DNA from: Zeimonas sp036675585
GTDB taxonomy: Bacteria; Pseudomonadota; Gammaproteobacteria; Burkholderiales; Burkholderiaceae_E
DNA length: 30,680 nt
Direction: 5' to 3'
Assembly: GCA_036675585.1 (NCBI GenBank)
Contig: JAKFES010000118.1
Coordinates: 1 to 30,680 of the forward strand
How positions within the stretch are numbered: position 1 is the first letter of the stretch; every line of letters starts with the position of its first letter. Positions 14,989 to 26,001 of this stretch are shown here, one piece after another. The notes beneath the pieces are model-generated. The model ran no database searches, was not told the origin of the DNA, and was given only the letters and a program-made list of their open reading frames with translations. A program made the translations under genes and the position numbers.

Positions 14989-16443
14989 ATGGGCGGACAT
15001 ATTTCCACGACGGGCCGGCCGCAGCCGGACCAGGTCCTCGTCGACATCGTCGACTACGTATTGAAGCATCCGATCGACAGCCGCGAGGCGCTCGATACCG
15101 CGAGCGCCTGCCTGATCGACACGCTCGGCTGCGGGCTCGAGGCGCTCGACTACCCGGCGTGCACGAAGCTGCTCGGCCCGGTCGTGCACGGAACCGTCGT
15201 GCCGAACGGTGCGAAGGTTCCCGGCACGCAGTTCCAGCTCGATCCGGTCCAGGCGGCGTTCAACATCGGGGCGATGATCCGCTGGCTCGATTTCAACGAC
15301 ACCTGGCTCGCCGCCGAATGGGGGCATCCGTCGGACAACCTCGGCGGCATCCTCGCGACGGCCGACTGGCTCAGCCGCACGGCGATCGCGCAGGGCAAGG
15401 CGCCGATGACGATGCGCACGGTGCTGGAGGCGATGGTCAAGGCGCACGAGATCCAGGGCGTTCTCGCGCTCGAGAACTCGTTCAACCGGGTCGGGCTCGA
15501 TCATGTCGTGCTGGTCAAGGTCGCCTCCACCGCGGTGTGCGGCGCGCTGATGGGGCTGTCGCGCGACGAGCTGATCGCCGCCGTCTCGCTCGCCTGGGTC
15601 GACGGCCAGTCGCTTCGCACCTACCGGCATGCGCCGAACACGGGCTCGCGCAAGAGCTGGGCGGCGGGCGACGCGACCAGCCGCGCGGTTCGGCTGGCGC
15701 TGATCGCGCGCACCGGAGAGATGGGCTATCCGTCGGTGCTCACCGCGAAGACCTGGGGCTTCTACGACGTGCTGTTCAAGGGCAAGGCGTTCACGTTCCA
15801 GCGGCCGTACGGCAGCTACGTGATGGAGAACGTCCTGTTCAAGATCTCGTTTCCCGCCGAGTTCCACGCGCAGACCGCCGTCGAATGCGCGATGAAGCTG
15901 CACCGCCAGCTGAAGGAAGCCGGACGCTCGGTCGACGACATCGCGAAGATCACGATCCGCACGCACGAGTCGGCGATCCGGATCATCGACAAGAAGGGTC
16001 CGCTCGACAACCCGGCCGACCGTGACCACTGCATCCAGTACATGGTCGCCGTTCCGCTGATCTTCGGGCGGCTGACCGCCGCCGACTACGAGGACTCGGT
16101 CGCCGCCGATCCGCGCATCGACGCGCTGCGCGCGAAGATGGCCTGCGTCGAGGACGAGCAGTTCAGCCGCGACTACCTCGATCCGGAGAAGCGCTCGATC
16201 GCCAACGCGATCACGGTCGAGTTCGCCGACGGACGCACGCTGCCCGAGGTCGTCGTCGAATACCCGGTCGGACACCGCCGCCGGCGCGCCGAGGGAATTC
16301 CGCTGCTGGTCGAGAAATTCCGCACCAACCTGGCGCGGCGCTTCCCGGCCCGGCAGCAGCAGCGCATCCTCGACGCCTCGCTCGAGCGCGCCCGACTCGA
16401 GGCGATGACGGTGCCGGAGTACGTCGACCTCTACGTGATCTGA
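14989..16443 (+). CDS. prpD: 2-methylcitrate dehydratase (MmgE/PrpD family)
   Basis: This 484-residue enzyme dehydrates 2-methylcitrate to 2-methyl-cis-aconitate. Family signatures are DTLGCGLEALDYPACTKLLG, the strongly conserved IRWLDFNDTWLAAEWGHPSDN (about 97-117), SWAAGDATSRAVRLA and FPAEFHAQTAVECA. It uses no Fe-S cluster. Length matches bacterial PrpD. GAGAG lies 10 bases before ATG 14989. The companion hydration step to 2-methylisocitrate needs an aconitase, and acnA follows two genes downstream; no acnD/prpF pair is seen. Confidence 0.95.
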   Translation: MGGHISTTGRPQPDQVLVDIVDYVLKHPIDSREALDTASACLIDTLGCGLEALDYPACTKLLGPVVHGTVVPNGAKVPGTQFQLDPVQAAFNIGAMIRWLDFNDTWLAAEWGHPSDNLGGILATADWLSRTAIAQGKAPMTMRTVLEAMVKAHEIQGVLALENSFNRVGLDHVVLVKVASTAVCGALMGLSRDELIAAVSLAWVDGQSLRTYRHAPNTGSRKSWAAGDATSRAVRLALIARTGEMGYPSVLTAKTWGFYDVLFKGKAFTFQRPYGSYVMENVLFKISFPAEFHAQTAVECAMKLHRQLKEAGRSVDDIAKITIRTHESAIRIIDKKGPLDNPADRDHCIQYMVAVPLIFGRLTAADYEDSVAADPRIDALRAKMACVEDEQFSRDYLDPEKRSIANAITVEFADGRTLPEVVVEYPVGHRRRRAEGIPLLVEKFRTNLARRFPARQQQRILDASLERARLEAMTVPEYVDLYVI

Positions 16444-16453
16444 TCGGCGCGAC

Positions 16454-17113
16454 GTGTCGATCGACCGCCCTCCTCGCGCCGTTTCCGCGCACGAGCGCGG
16501 CCTGTCGGCGCGTGCCGCCTGCGTCGCGTTGCTGGTCGCCGCCGCGTCGGGCACGGCCGCCGAGAGCGCCCTCGCCGGGCCCGGCGACGAGAACGTGCTG
16601 CGCGACCATCCGAAGCGACGCGCCGGCCTGTGGGAGATCCGCTCGGTCGGCGCGCAGGCCTCGGGCCTGGCACCGACCCGGTTCTGCGTCGGTGCGCGGA
16701 CCGATACGGCTGCGAGCCACCTCGACCGCAGCGTCGGTCGGCGCGGCTCGTGCGAGTTCGGCGCGTTCCAGCGCGCCGGGGACGCCTGGCTGGCCGAGTC
16801 GGTGTGCCGCGAAAGCCGCACCGTCGTCACCAGCCGTTCGGTCGCGACGGGCGACTTCGTGCACGCCTACCGGATCGACACGGTCGTGCACTACGACCCG
16901 CCCCTGGCCGGCGTGCGGCGCGAGGACAAGGACGCGCTCGAGGCACGCTGGCTCGGTGCCTGCCACGAGGGCCAGAGACCCGGCGACATGGTCGTGCCCG
17001 GAATGGGGACGCTGAACATGGTCGACGGAAGCTTCCGCGCCGAGTCGCCCGCCAGACAGGCCGAACCGAAGCCCGGCGCGACGCGGCGCGCCAGGGCGCG
17101 CAGCGCGCATTGA
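16454..17113 (+). CDS. DUF3617-like exported protein
   Basis: This 219-residue protein has an N-terminal hydrophobic segment (about 19-40, ending Ala-Leu-Ala-Gly), suggesting export to the periplasm. The mature part opens with RRAGLWEIRS, the Gly-Leu-Trp-Glu hallmark of DUF3617 proteins, and has paired cysteines (RFCVG, SCEFG, SVCRES, GACHEG) suited to disulfides. It ends in a basic low-complexity tail (PKPGATRRARARSAH). It starts with GTG ten bases after the prpD stop, so it belongs to the prpD-acnA operon. Function is unknown. The start is uncertain because no clear ribosome binding site precedes it. Confidence 0.65.
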   Translation: MSIDRPPRAVSAHERGLSARAACVALLVAAASGTAAESALAGPGDENVLRDHPKRRAGLWEIRSVGAQASGLAPTRFCVGARTDTAASHLDRSVGRRGSCEFGAFQRAGDAWLAESVCRESRTVVTSRSVATGDFVHAYRIDTVVHYDPPLAGVRREDKDALEARWLGACHEGQRPGDMVVPGMGTLNMVDGSFRAESPARQAEPKPGATRRARARSAH

Positions 17114-17189
17114 CCCGCAACGACCCGCATCGTCCGGCCGAATTCCCCCCTTCCCCCACGCATCCGTTTTCCACGAGGCCCCTACTGCC

Positions 17190-19889
<2,700 letters not shown>

Positions 19890-19925
19890 CCCGAGGATCC
19901 GCCGGCGCCTCGCCGGGCCCGCCCG

Positions 19926-19967
19926 GCGTCGCGTCCGCCCGGCCGACGGTCGGCCGGGGGGCGACGC
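19926..19967 (+). terminator. Strong nested hairpin after acnA, terminator-like
   Basis: CCCGGCCGA (19938-19946) and TCGGCCGGG (19950-19958) form a 9-bp stem with loop CGG. Outside it GCGTCGC (19926-19932) can pair with GCGACGC (19961-19967). There is no U-tract, so termination would have to be non-canonical or Rho-assisted. It lies between acnA and the EAL-protein gene, where a transcription boundary is expected. Confidence 0.5.
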
Positions 19968-20020
19968 CCGGCCGGGCAACTGGATTACACTTCGCCGTCA
20001 AGCGAAGCGATCCACTGTCC

Positions 20021-22264
20021 TTGTCCGAATCGTCCGCACTCCCGCTGCCCGGGGAGGGTGCGCTCGCGCCCTTCCCGCGTGCACTGCTCGCCACCGGCAT
20101 CGCGTTCATCGCGTGCCTGGTCGCGCAGCTGGTCTCGTACAACACGGTCGACCTGCTGCTGATCTGGCCGGGTGCCGGCGTCGCCTTCGCCTTCGCGTGG
20201 CGGCACGGACTGGCCTGGTCGATTCCGGCCGCCGCCGGCGCAGCGCTCTGGGCCTGGGTCGAGTTCGCGATGCTCGATGTCGCGCTGACCGCGTTCGGCG
20301 CGAGCGCCCTCGGCCCGAGCCTCGCGGTGCTCGCACTGCGCCGGCTCAACGACTGGAAACCACCCGATTACCGGCTCGAGGCCGCCGTGCGCTTCGTCGC
20401 GGTCGTCGTGCTGATCGCCGCGCCGATCGACGCGCTGTTCGCCAGCACCGGGCTGCGCATCGACGGCTGGATCGCCGATGCGCACCCGGCGCACCGTTTC
20501 ATGGTCTGGTGGCTGATCGACGCGCTGGGCATGCTGCTGCTCGCGCCGGCGCTGCTCGCGTGGTCCGGCGAAGCGCTCGCGCAGACCGACGACGGGGGCG
20601 AACGCGGCGCCATGCCGCTGCTCGACGCCCCGGCGTTCATCCTGACGTCGCTGGTGGTCACCGCGAGCCTGGCCGTCTCGTTGCTCGGGCACGGCACGTA
20701 CGCGTATGCGCTGCTGTTCCTGTATTTCCCGATCGTCGTCGGCATCGCCATCCGGATGAGCGAGCGTGCCACCGCGCTGTCGCTCGTCGTGACCACGATC
20801 CCGCTGCTCGTCGTGCGCTCGCACCAGGTCGCGCTCTCGCAGGGTCCGCTCGACCGCGCGCTCGAGGCCTCGGTGCTGGTCTTCACCGCGATCGTCGTGG
20901 CGCTGATGCTGCAGGCGATCGCCAGCGACCGGCGCATCGCGGTCGCACGCGTGGGCGCGCAGGCGCGGCAGGACATGTCGACGGGCCTGCTCAACGACCG
21001 CGGGCTGATCGCCGAGGTCGGCGAACGGCTGGCGATGCCGACACGCCCCGATTACGGGCTGATCGGGATGCACCTGTCGAACTTCGACACGCTCAACGAC
21101 CTGTGCGGAACGATTCCCGCGCTCCAGCTCGAGCAGTCCGCCGCATCGCTGCTGATGCGCCAGCCGGGCGCGCAGGCCGCGGCGCGGCTGTCGGCCGGCC
21201 GTTTCGCGCTGTTGATCGAAGCCGAGTCGATCGCACAGGTCCGGTCGGTGGCGCGCGAGCTGTATTCGCAACTCAACGGCCAGCTCTTCAAGACCGAGCA
21301 CGGCAGCGTGCGACTGCAGATGAGCGTCGGCGGTCTGCTGGTCGATCGCCACGCACTGATCAACAGCGAGGACTGCCTGATGTCGCTGTCGGACGCGATG
21401 GCCATCGCCGCCAGCGTCCGCGACCCGCAACTGTTCGTCGAACCGCTGTCGCAGACGATGATCGATGCGCGGCGCGCGCACCAGGGCAAGATCGAGCACA
21501 TCCGGGAAGCGATCCGCGAAAAGCGTTTCGAGCTGCATGCGCAGCCGATCGTCGACCCCGATGCGCCCGCCGGAATGGTGTCCTTCGAGGTGCTGATCCG
21601 CCTGCTCGACCGCGACGGCGGGCTGATCCGCCCGCCGGAATTCCTCTCGCTCGCGGTGCAGGCGCAGATGACGCCGGCGATGGACCGCGGCGTGATCCGG
21701 CGCATCTTCTCCTGGCTCGCCGAGCGCCCCGAGTGGCTCGCCCGCACGTGGAAATGCTCGATCAACCTGTCCGGGCTGACGATGAGCGACGGAACGATCG
21801 CCGGCTTCATCCGCGAGCAGCGCGCCGAATTCGGCATCCCGGCCGAGAAGATCGTCTTCGAGATCACCGAGAGCGAGGCGATTCGCAACCCGGCCGCCGC
21901 GTCACGGCTGGTCGACGACCTGAAGGCCGAGGGCTTCGGCATCGCGCTGGACGATTTCGGCACCGGGCTGGCGACCTTCGAATACCTGAAGCGCTTCCCG
22001 CTCGACTACCTGAAGATCGACGGCTCGTTCATCCGCAATCTGGTCACGAGCGCGATCGACGAGGAGATCGTGCTGTCGACGGTGCGCGTCGCGCGCCGGC
22101 TGAACATCCGCACGATCGCCGAGCACGTGCACAACCAGGAAATCCTCGACCGGCTCACCGAGATCGGCGTGGACCACATCCAGGGCGAGCTGATCGGCAA
22201 GGCCGCTCCGCTCGAGCGGATCTTCGCCGTTCCCTGGGTGCGCGAGGAGAGCTCGCAGAGTTGA
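20021..22264 (+). CDS. Membrane MASE1-like / degenerate GGDEF / EAL protein, likely c-di-GMP phosphodiesterase
   Basis: This protein is 747 residues if TTG 20021 is the start; no ATG or strong ribosome binding site marks it, so the N-terminus is uncertain. Residues about 18-310 hold roughly eight membrane segments in MASE1-like arrangement (LLIWPGAGVAFAFAWRHG near the start). A GGDEF-fold region follows (from DMSTGLLNDRG at 318), but the GGDEF signature is replaced by SAGRF (391-395), so cyclase activity is not expected. The EAL domain is near complete: EVL (Glu523), INLSG, ITESE, LDDFGTG (Asp644-645), LKIDGSFI and the QGELIG Gln. The usual AEGVE reads AEHVH, losing the second Glu. I infer membrane-linked c-di-GMP hydrolysis or sensing. 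Confidence 0.85.
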   Translation: MSESSALPLPGEGALAPFPRALLATGIAFIACLVAQLVSYNTVDLLLIWPGAGVAFAFAWRHGLAWSIPAAAGAALWAWVEFAMLDVALTAFGASALGPSLAVLALRRLNDWKPPDYRLEAAVRFVAVVVLIAAPIDALFASTGLRIDGWIADAHPAHRFMVWWLIDALGMLLLAPALLAWSGEALAQTDDGGERGAMPLLDAPAFILTSLVVTASLAVSLLGHGTYAYALLFLYFPIVVGIAIRMSERATALSLVVTTIPLLVVRSHQVALSQGPLDRALEASVLVFTAIVVALMLQAIASDRRIAVARVGAQARQDMSTGLLNDRGLIAEVGERLAMPTRPDYGLIGMHLSNFDTLNDLCGTIPALQLEQSAASLLMRQPGAQAAARLSAGRFALLIEAESIAQVRSVARELYSQLNGQLFKTEHGSVRLQMSVGGLLVDRHALINSEDCLMSLSDAMAIAASVRDPQLFVEPLSQTMIDARRAHQGKIEHIREAIREKRFELHAQPIVDPDAPAGMVSFEVLIRLLDRDGGLIRPPEFLSLAVQAQMTPAMDRGVIRRIFSWLAERPEWLARTWKCSINLSGLTMSDGTIAGFIREQRAEFGIPAEKIVFEITESEAIRNPAAASRLVDDLKAEGFGIALDDFGTGLATFEYLKRFPLDYLKIDGSFIRNLVTSAIDEEIVLSTVRVARRLNIRTIAEHVHNQEILDRLTEIGVDHIQGELIGKAAPLERIFAVPWVREESSQS

Positions 22265-22274
22265 GCGGGCGCCG

Positions 22275-22694
22275 CTAGCGGGCGAACAGCGAAGACAGGT
22301 CGCGAAACGCCTTGAATTCGAGCGCGTTGCCCGACGGATCGAGGAAGAACATCGTCGCCTGCTCGCCCGGCAGGCCCTGGAAACGCACGTGCGGTTCGAT
22401 CACGAAGCGCACCCCGGCCGCGCGCAGGCGATCGGCGAGCCGGTGCCAGTCGTCGAGCGACAGCACGACGCCGAAATGCGGCACCGGGACCGCGTCGCCG
22501 TCGACTTCGTTGGTCGAGGCCGCGCGCGGATGCCCGGGCGCGAGGTGCGCGACGATCTGGTGCCCGTACAGGTCGAAATCGATCCACTCGTCGCAGCTGC
22601 GCCCCTCGGGACAGCCGAGCAGCTCGCCGTAGAACGAGCGCGCGGCGGCCAGGTCGTGAACGGGAAACGCGAGATGGAACGGCTGGATCGTCAT
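22275..22694 (-). CDS. VOC-fold (glyoxalase/bleomycin-resistance/dioxygenase superfamily) protein
   Basis: This 139-residue protein has the paired beta-alpha-beta-beta-beta modules of the VOC superfamily. The N-terminal module starts FHLAFPVHDLAAARSFYGELLG, and the second has HFGVVLSLDDWHRLADRLRAAG. The closing signature is FFLDPSGNALEFKAF. The His of FHLAF, the His of HFGVV and the Glu of LEFK are plausible metal ligands. The enzyme activity cannot be assigned. AGGAG lies 11 bases before ATG 22694. It converges with the EAL gene across 10 bases and is followed upstream by a minus-strand glycosyltransferase. Confidence 0.82.
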   Translation of the reverse strand: MTIQPFHLAFPVHDLAAARSFYGELLGCPEGRSCDEWIDFDLYGHQIVAHLAPGHPRAASTNEVDGDAVPVPHFGVVLSLDDWHRLADRLRAAGVRFVIEPHVRFQGLPGEQATMFFLDPSGNALEFKAFRDLSSLFAR

Positions 22695-22750
22695 GGCTGC
22701 CAAGGCTCCTGCGGCGATGTGGCACGCTGCGATGATACGCGCGGCCGCAC

Positions 22751-23923
22751 TCAGGAACGCGCCTGCGCAGCGATCTCCGGCGGCGCGCCGCGCGCATCGG
22801 CGCAGTGCCGATAGACGTCGAGATAGCGCGTCGTCATCCGCTCGATCGAATGCCCACGGCGGCACTGCGCGGCAGCCCGTGCGGCGAGTGCCGCACCGAG
22901 CTCGGGCTGCGCGCACACTCGCTCGATCGCGCCGGCGAGCGAGTCGACATCGCCCGCTTCCACCATCAGCGCCGTTCGCTCGTGGCGCAGCGTTTCGCCG
23001 AGCCCGCCGACCGAAGAGGCGATGACCGGCGTGCGCAGGGCCATCGCCTCGAGCAACGCGTACGGCAGGCCTTCGTGCAGCGACGGCATCAGCAACGCGT
23101 CGCTGTGTGCGATGAAGGCGTGCACGTCGCGGCGAAAGCCGTGGAAACGAACCCGTGCCGCCACGCCGCACGCTTCGGCCAGGCGCTCGAGCGAGCCCGC
23201 GCAGGGCCCCTCGCCGAGCACGTGCAGTTGCACGTCGGTGCGTGCGAGCCGCGGATGGGCGAGCGCGGCGATCGCGATCGATTGTCCCTTGACCGGCTCG
23301 AGCCGCCCGACGACGACGAAGTGCCGCCCGGGCGCGTCGAACGCGCCGGGCCGCGCGAACGCGTGGCGATCGAGCGCGGCGATGCCGTTCGGGATCACGT
23401 GGGTCGTCAGCGACGCGTGCGCGGCGCGCAGGCGGTGGCGCAGGTCGTCGGTGACGTAGCAGACGCGGGCGCGCACCGCGCGCGCCGCCCAGGCGTCGAG
23501 TCGGGCATACAGCCGCGTGCGCTGCGCGCGCATTCCCCAGCCCTCGGCCGCCTCGGGCAGGCCGTGCACCGTGTGGACGACGTCGAATGCATCGCGCCGG
23601 CGTGCGAGCGCGGCGCACACGATCGCCTTGTATCCGTGCGTGTGGACGATCGCGATCTGCTCGCCTTGCAGCCACGAAGCGAACGCCGCGGCGCTCGAGA
23701 CCGCCGCGCGCCGGGCCGCCGGGAGGATCCTCGGGGCCAGGCCGAGGGCGCGCGCCCGTGCGGCGAGTTCCGCGTCGTGAAAGAGCGCGAGGCCGACCTG
23801 CACGCCCTGCCCGGCGAGCGCTGCCGCCAGGTCGAGCACGTGCCGCTCGACGCCGCCGAACAGTTCACCGGCGGCGAGCAGCGCGACGGCGGGCACCCGG
23901 ACTTCGCCGCGTGGCACGAACAT
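22751..23923 (-). CDS. Glycosyltransferase family 4-type protein
   Basis: This protein has 390 residues from ATG 23923. GT-B fold signs are the N-terminal GELFGGVERHVLDLAAAL, VVHTVHGLPE, the central VVVGRLEPVKGQ and the C-terminal donor-site PSLHEGLPYALLEAMA (Glu-x7-Glu) with TPVIASSVGGLGE. It likely transfers a sugar from a nucleotide donor during surface polysaccharide assembly, at the cytoplasmic face of the membrane. The start is uncertain: ATG 23923 has a GGGAGA that is too close, and in-frame ATG 23980 and TTG 23998 are alternatives. It is divergent from the amidotransferase gene at 24121. Confidence 0.88.
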   Translation of the reverse strand: MFVPRGEVRVPAVALLAAGELFGGVERHVLDLAAALAGQGVQVGLALFHDAELAARARALGLAPRILPAARRAAVSSAAAFASWLQGEQIAIVHTHGYKAIVCAALARRRDAFDVVHTVHGLPEAAEGWGMRAQRTRLYARLDAWAARAVRARVCYVTDDLRHRLRAAHASLTTHVIPNGIAALDRHAFARPGAFDAPGRHFVVVGRLEPVKGQSIAIAALAHPRLARTDVQLHVLGEGPCAGSLERLAEACGVAARVRFHGFRRDVHAFIAHSDALLMPSLHEGLPYALLEAMALRTPVIASSVGGLGETLRHERTALMVEAGDVDSLAGAIERVCAQPELGAALAARAAAQCRRGHSIERMTTRYLDVYRHCADARGAPPEIAAQARS

Positions 23924-24040
23924 TCTCCCGAAGCGGTCGCGGGCCGGCGCAGGAGCGCCTTGTCCGCCATGGTGCGGCATCGGCGTCGCCTGCCGCAAGA
24001 GGCACGCCGGCGAGTAGCCCCGCGCGGCATTCGACCGTGC

Positions 24041-24069
24041 TTGCCACGCGGGGGGCGCTGTGAATTAAT
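24041..24069 (+). promoter_or_regulatory. Candidate promoter of the amidotransferase gene
   Basis: TTGCCA (24041-24046), a 17-base spacer and ATTAAT (24064-24069) lie in an A+T-rich patch of the divergent region between the glycosyltransferase and amidotransferase genes. Transcription would start near 24076, about 45 bases before ATG 24121. Confidence 0.45.
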
Positions 24070-24120
24070 GAGTGCGGTGCTGCCGTCGCGGCGCGCGCCG
24101 ATCGCAGGGGTGGGCTGGGC

Positions 24121-26001
24121 ATGTGCGGCATCGTCGGTTTCCTCATGCGCGATCCCCACGCGACGCCGCCGCGCGAACGGCTCGAGCGCATGACCGACTG
24201 CATGCGCAACCGCGGTCCCGACGAACGCGGAACCTGGATCGACGGCCCGATCGGCTTCGGCCACAGGCGCCTGTCGATCATCGACCTGTCGACCGGCCAG
24301 CAGCCGATGCACGACCCGCGCCGTGCACGCGTCCTCACGTACAACGGCGAGATCTACAACTTCCGTGCGCTGCGCGATGCGCTGCCGGCGCAGACGCGCG
24401 CGCAACTGCGCACCACGAGCGACACCGAGATCCTGCTGCAGCTCGCCGATTTCGACTCGCTCGGCTGGCTCGAGCGGCTCAACGGGATGTTCGCGTTCGC
24501 GCTCTGGGATCCGGCGAGCCGACGCCTGCTGCTCGCGCGCGACCGTCTCGGCGTCAAGCCGCTCTACTACGTCGACACCGGCGAAGCCTTCGTCTTCGCC
24601 TCGGAGATCAAGCCGCTGCTGATGCATCCGGGCGTCACGCGACGCGTCAACGAGAGCCGGCTCGCCGAGTTCCTCGCGTTTCGCTCGGTGGCAGGCGACG
24701 AGACGCTGTTCGCCGGAATCCGCCAGGTTGCGCCGGGCCACGCCGTGCTGCTGGAGCCCGACGAATACCGCCCCCGCTTCGTGCGCTTCTGGCGCGAAGG
24801 CGCGGACACGCCCGAAAGCGATTACCCCGCACCGGGTCGCGACCACACCGAGCGGTTCATCGAGATCCTGAAGGACGCGGTGCGGCACCGGCTCGTCGCC
24901 GACGTTCCGGTCGGCACGTACAACAGCGGCGGGCTCGATTCGAGCCTCGTCACCGCGCTCGCACGCTCGCTGAAGCCCGGCGAGCTGCACACGTTCTCGG
25001 TCGGCTTCGACGAAGCCTCGCACGATGAATCACACTACGCCGACCTCGTCTCGAAGCGTTTCGGCACCACGCACCACACGCTGCGCATCGACAAGCGAAC
25101 CTATGCGAAGCACCTCGAAGAGACCGCCCTGCATTTGGAGGAGCCGATCAATCATCCGCACACCGTGCAGCTGCTGCTGCTGTCCCGGCTCGCGCGCCAG
25201 CACGTCAAGGTCGTGCTGACCGGAGAAGGCTCCGACGAGGTCTTCGGCGGATATCCGCGCTACAACATCGTGCGCCTCGCCCGGATGGCGCGGCTGCTGC
25301 CCGACGGCAGCGCCCGGCTGCTCGCGCGAGCGATGTCGCGCACCGGCTCGCGCCGGATCGTGAAGCTGTCGGAGAGCCTGGGGCGCGACGAGACCGCGCT
25401 GGCGATCGACAACGCGCGCTTCGTTCCGCGCGCCGACCTGGCCAGGCTGAGCGTGCCCGCAACGCACCCGGCGGCCCGCGAGGCGATCTACCGCGACCAG
25501 TCGATGCGCGCCCCGGGCGACGCGGTCGATCGCCTGCTGCACTACGAGCAGCGCACCTACCTGTCGTCGCTGCTGACGCGGCTCGACAAGACGAGCATGG
25601 CGGCGAGCATCGAGGCGCGCGTGCCTTTCCTCGATTACCGGCTCGTCGAGTGGAGCTACCGGCTCGGGTCGCAGCTCAAGATCCGCGCTTTCGCCAACAA
25701 GTGGCTGGTCAAGTCCGGGGCGCGCGCCTGGCTGCCGAAGGAGATCGTGCAGCGCAGGAAAGTCGGGTTCGACGTTCCGATCGGCGCCTGGATGCGCGAC
25801 GCCGATGCGCTGGCGCCCCGCCTCGAGCTGCTGCGCGACGCGACGTTCCGTCAGCGCGGACGCTTCGATGCGCGCGCCGTCGCCATGCTGCTCGACGAGC
25901 ACGAGTCGCGGCGCGCCGACCACAGCGAAGTGCTGTGGGGTCTGCTCGGCGTCGAGCTCTGGGAGCGCCTGTTCATCGACGCCGCGACGTGCCGCACGTG
26001 A
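24121..26001 (+). CDS. Asparagine synthase (glutamine-hydrolysing)-like amidotransferase
   Basis: This 626-residue protein has an N-terminal class II glutaminase domain: Cys2 follows the initiator Met (MCGIVGF), then RGPDERG, GHRRLSIIDLS and YNGEIYNF. The synthetase domain has the ATP-pyrophosphatase loop SGGLDSS (about 269-275), LTGEGSDEVFGGYPRYN, and YEQRTYLSSLLTRLDKTSMA with EARVPFLDYRLVE. All catalytic motifs are intact. Enzymes of this size next to glycosyltransferases are usually amidotransferases of exopolysaccharide or exosortase-linked clusters rather than the housekeeping asparagine synthetase; that is inference. AGGGG precedes the start. The stop overlaps the methyltransferase start (GTGA). 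Confidence 0.92.
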   Translation: MCGIVGFLMRDPHATPPRERLERMTDCMRNRGPDERGTWIDGPIGFGHRRLSIIDLSTGQQPMHDPRRARVLTYNGEIYNFRALRDALPAQTRAQLRTTSDTEILLQLADFDSLGWLERLNGMFAFALWDPASRRLLLARDRLGVKPLYYVDTGEAFVFASEIKPLLMHPGVTRRVNESRLAEFLAFRSVAGDETLFAGIRQVAPGHAVLLEPDEYRPRFVRFWREGADTPESDYPAPGRDHTERFIEILKDAVRHRLVADVPVGTYNSGGLDSSLVTALARSLKPGELHTFSVGFDEASHDESHYADLVSKRFGTTHHTLRIDKRTYAKHLEETALHLEEPINHPHTVQLLLLSRLARQHVKVVLTGEGSDEVFGGYPRYNIVRLARMARLLPDGSARLLARAMSRTGSRRIVKLSESLGRDETALAIDNARFVPRADLARLSVPATHPAAREAIYRDQSMRAPGDAVDRLLHYEQRTYLSSLLTRLDKTSMAASIEARVPFLDYRLVEWSYRLGSQLKIRAFANKWLVKSGARAWLPKEIVQRRKVGFDVPIGAWMRDADALAPRLELLRDATFRQRGRFDARAVAMLLDEHESRRADHSEVLWGLLGVELWERLFIDAATCRT

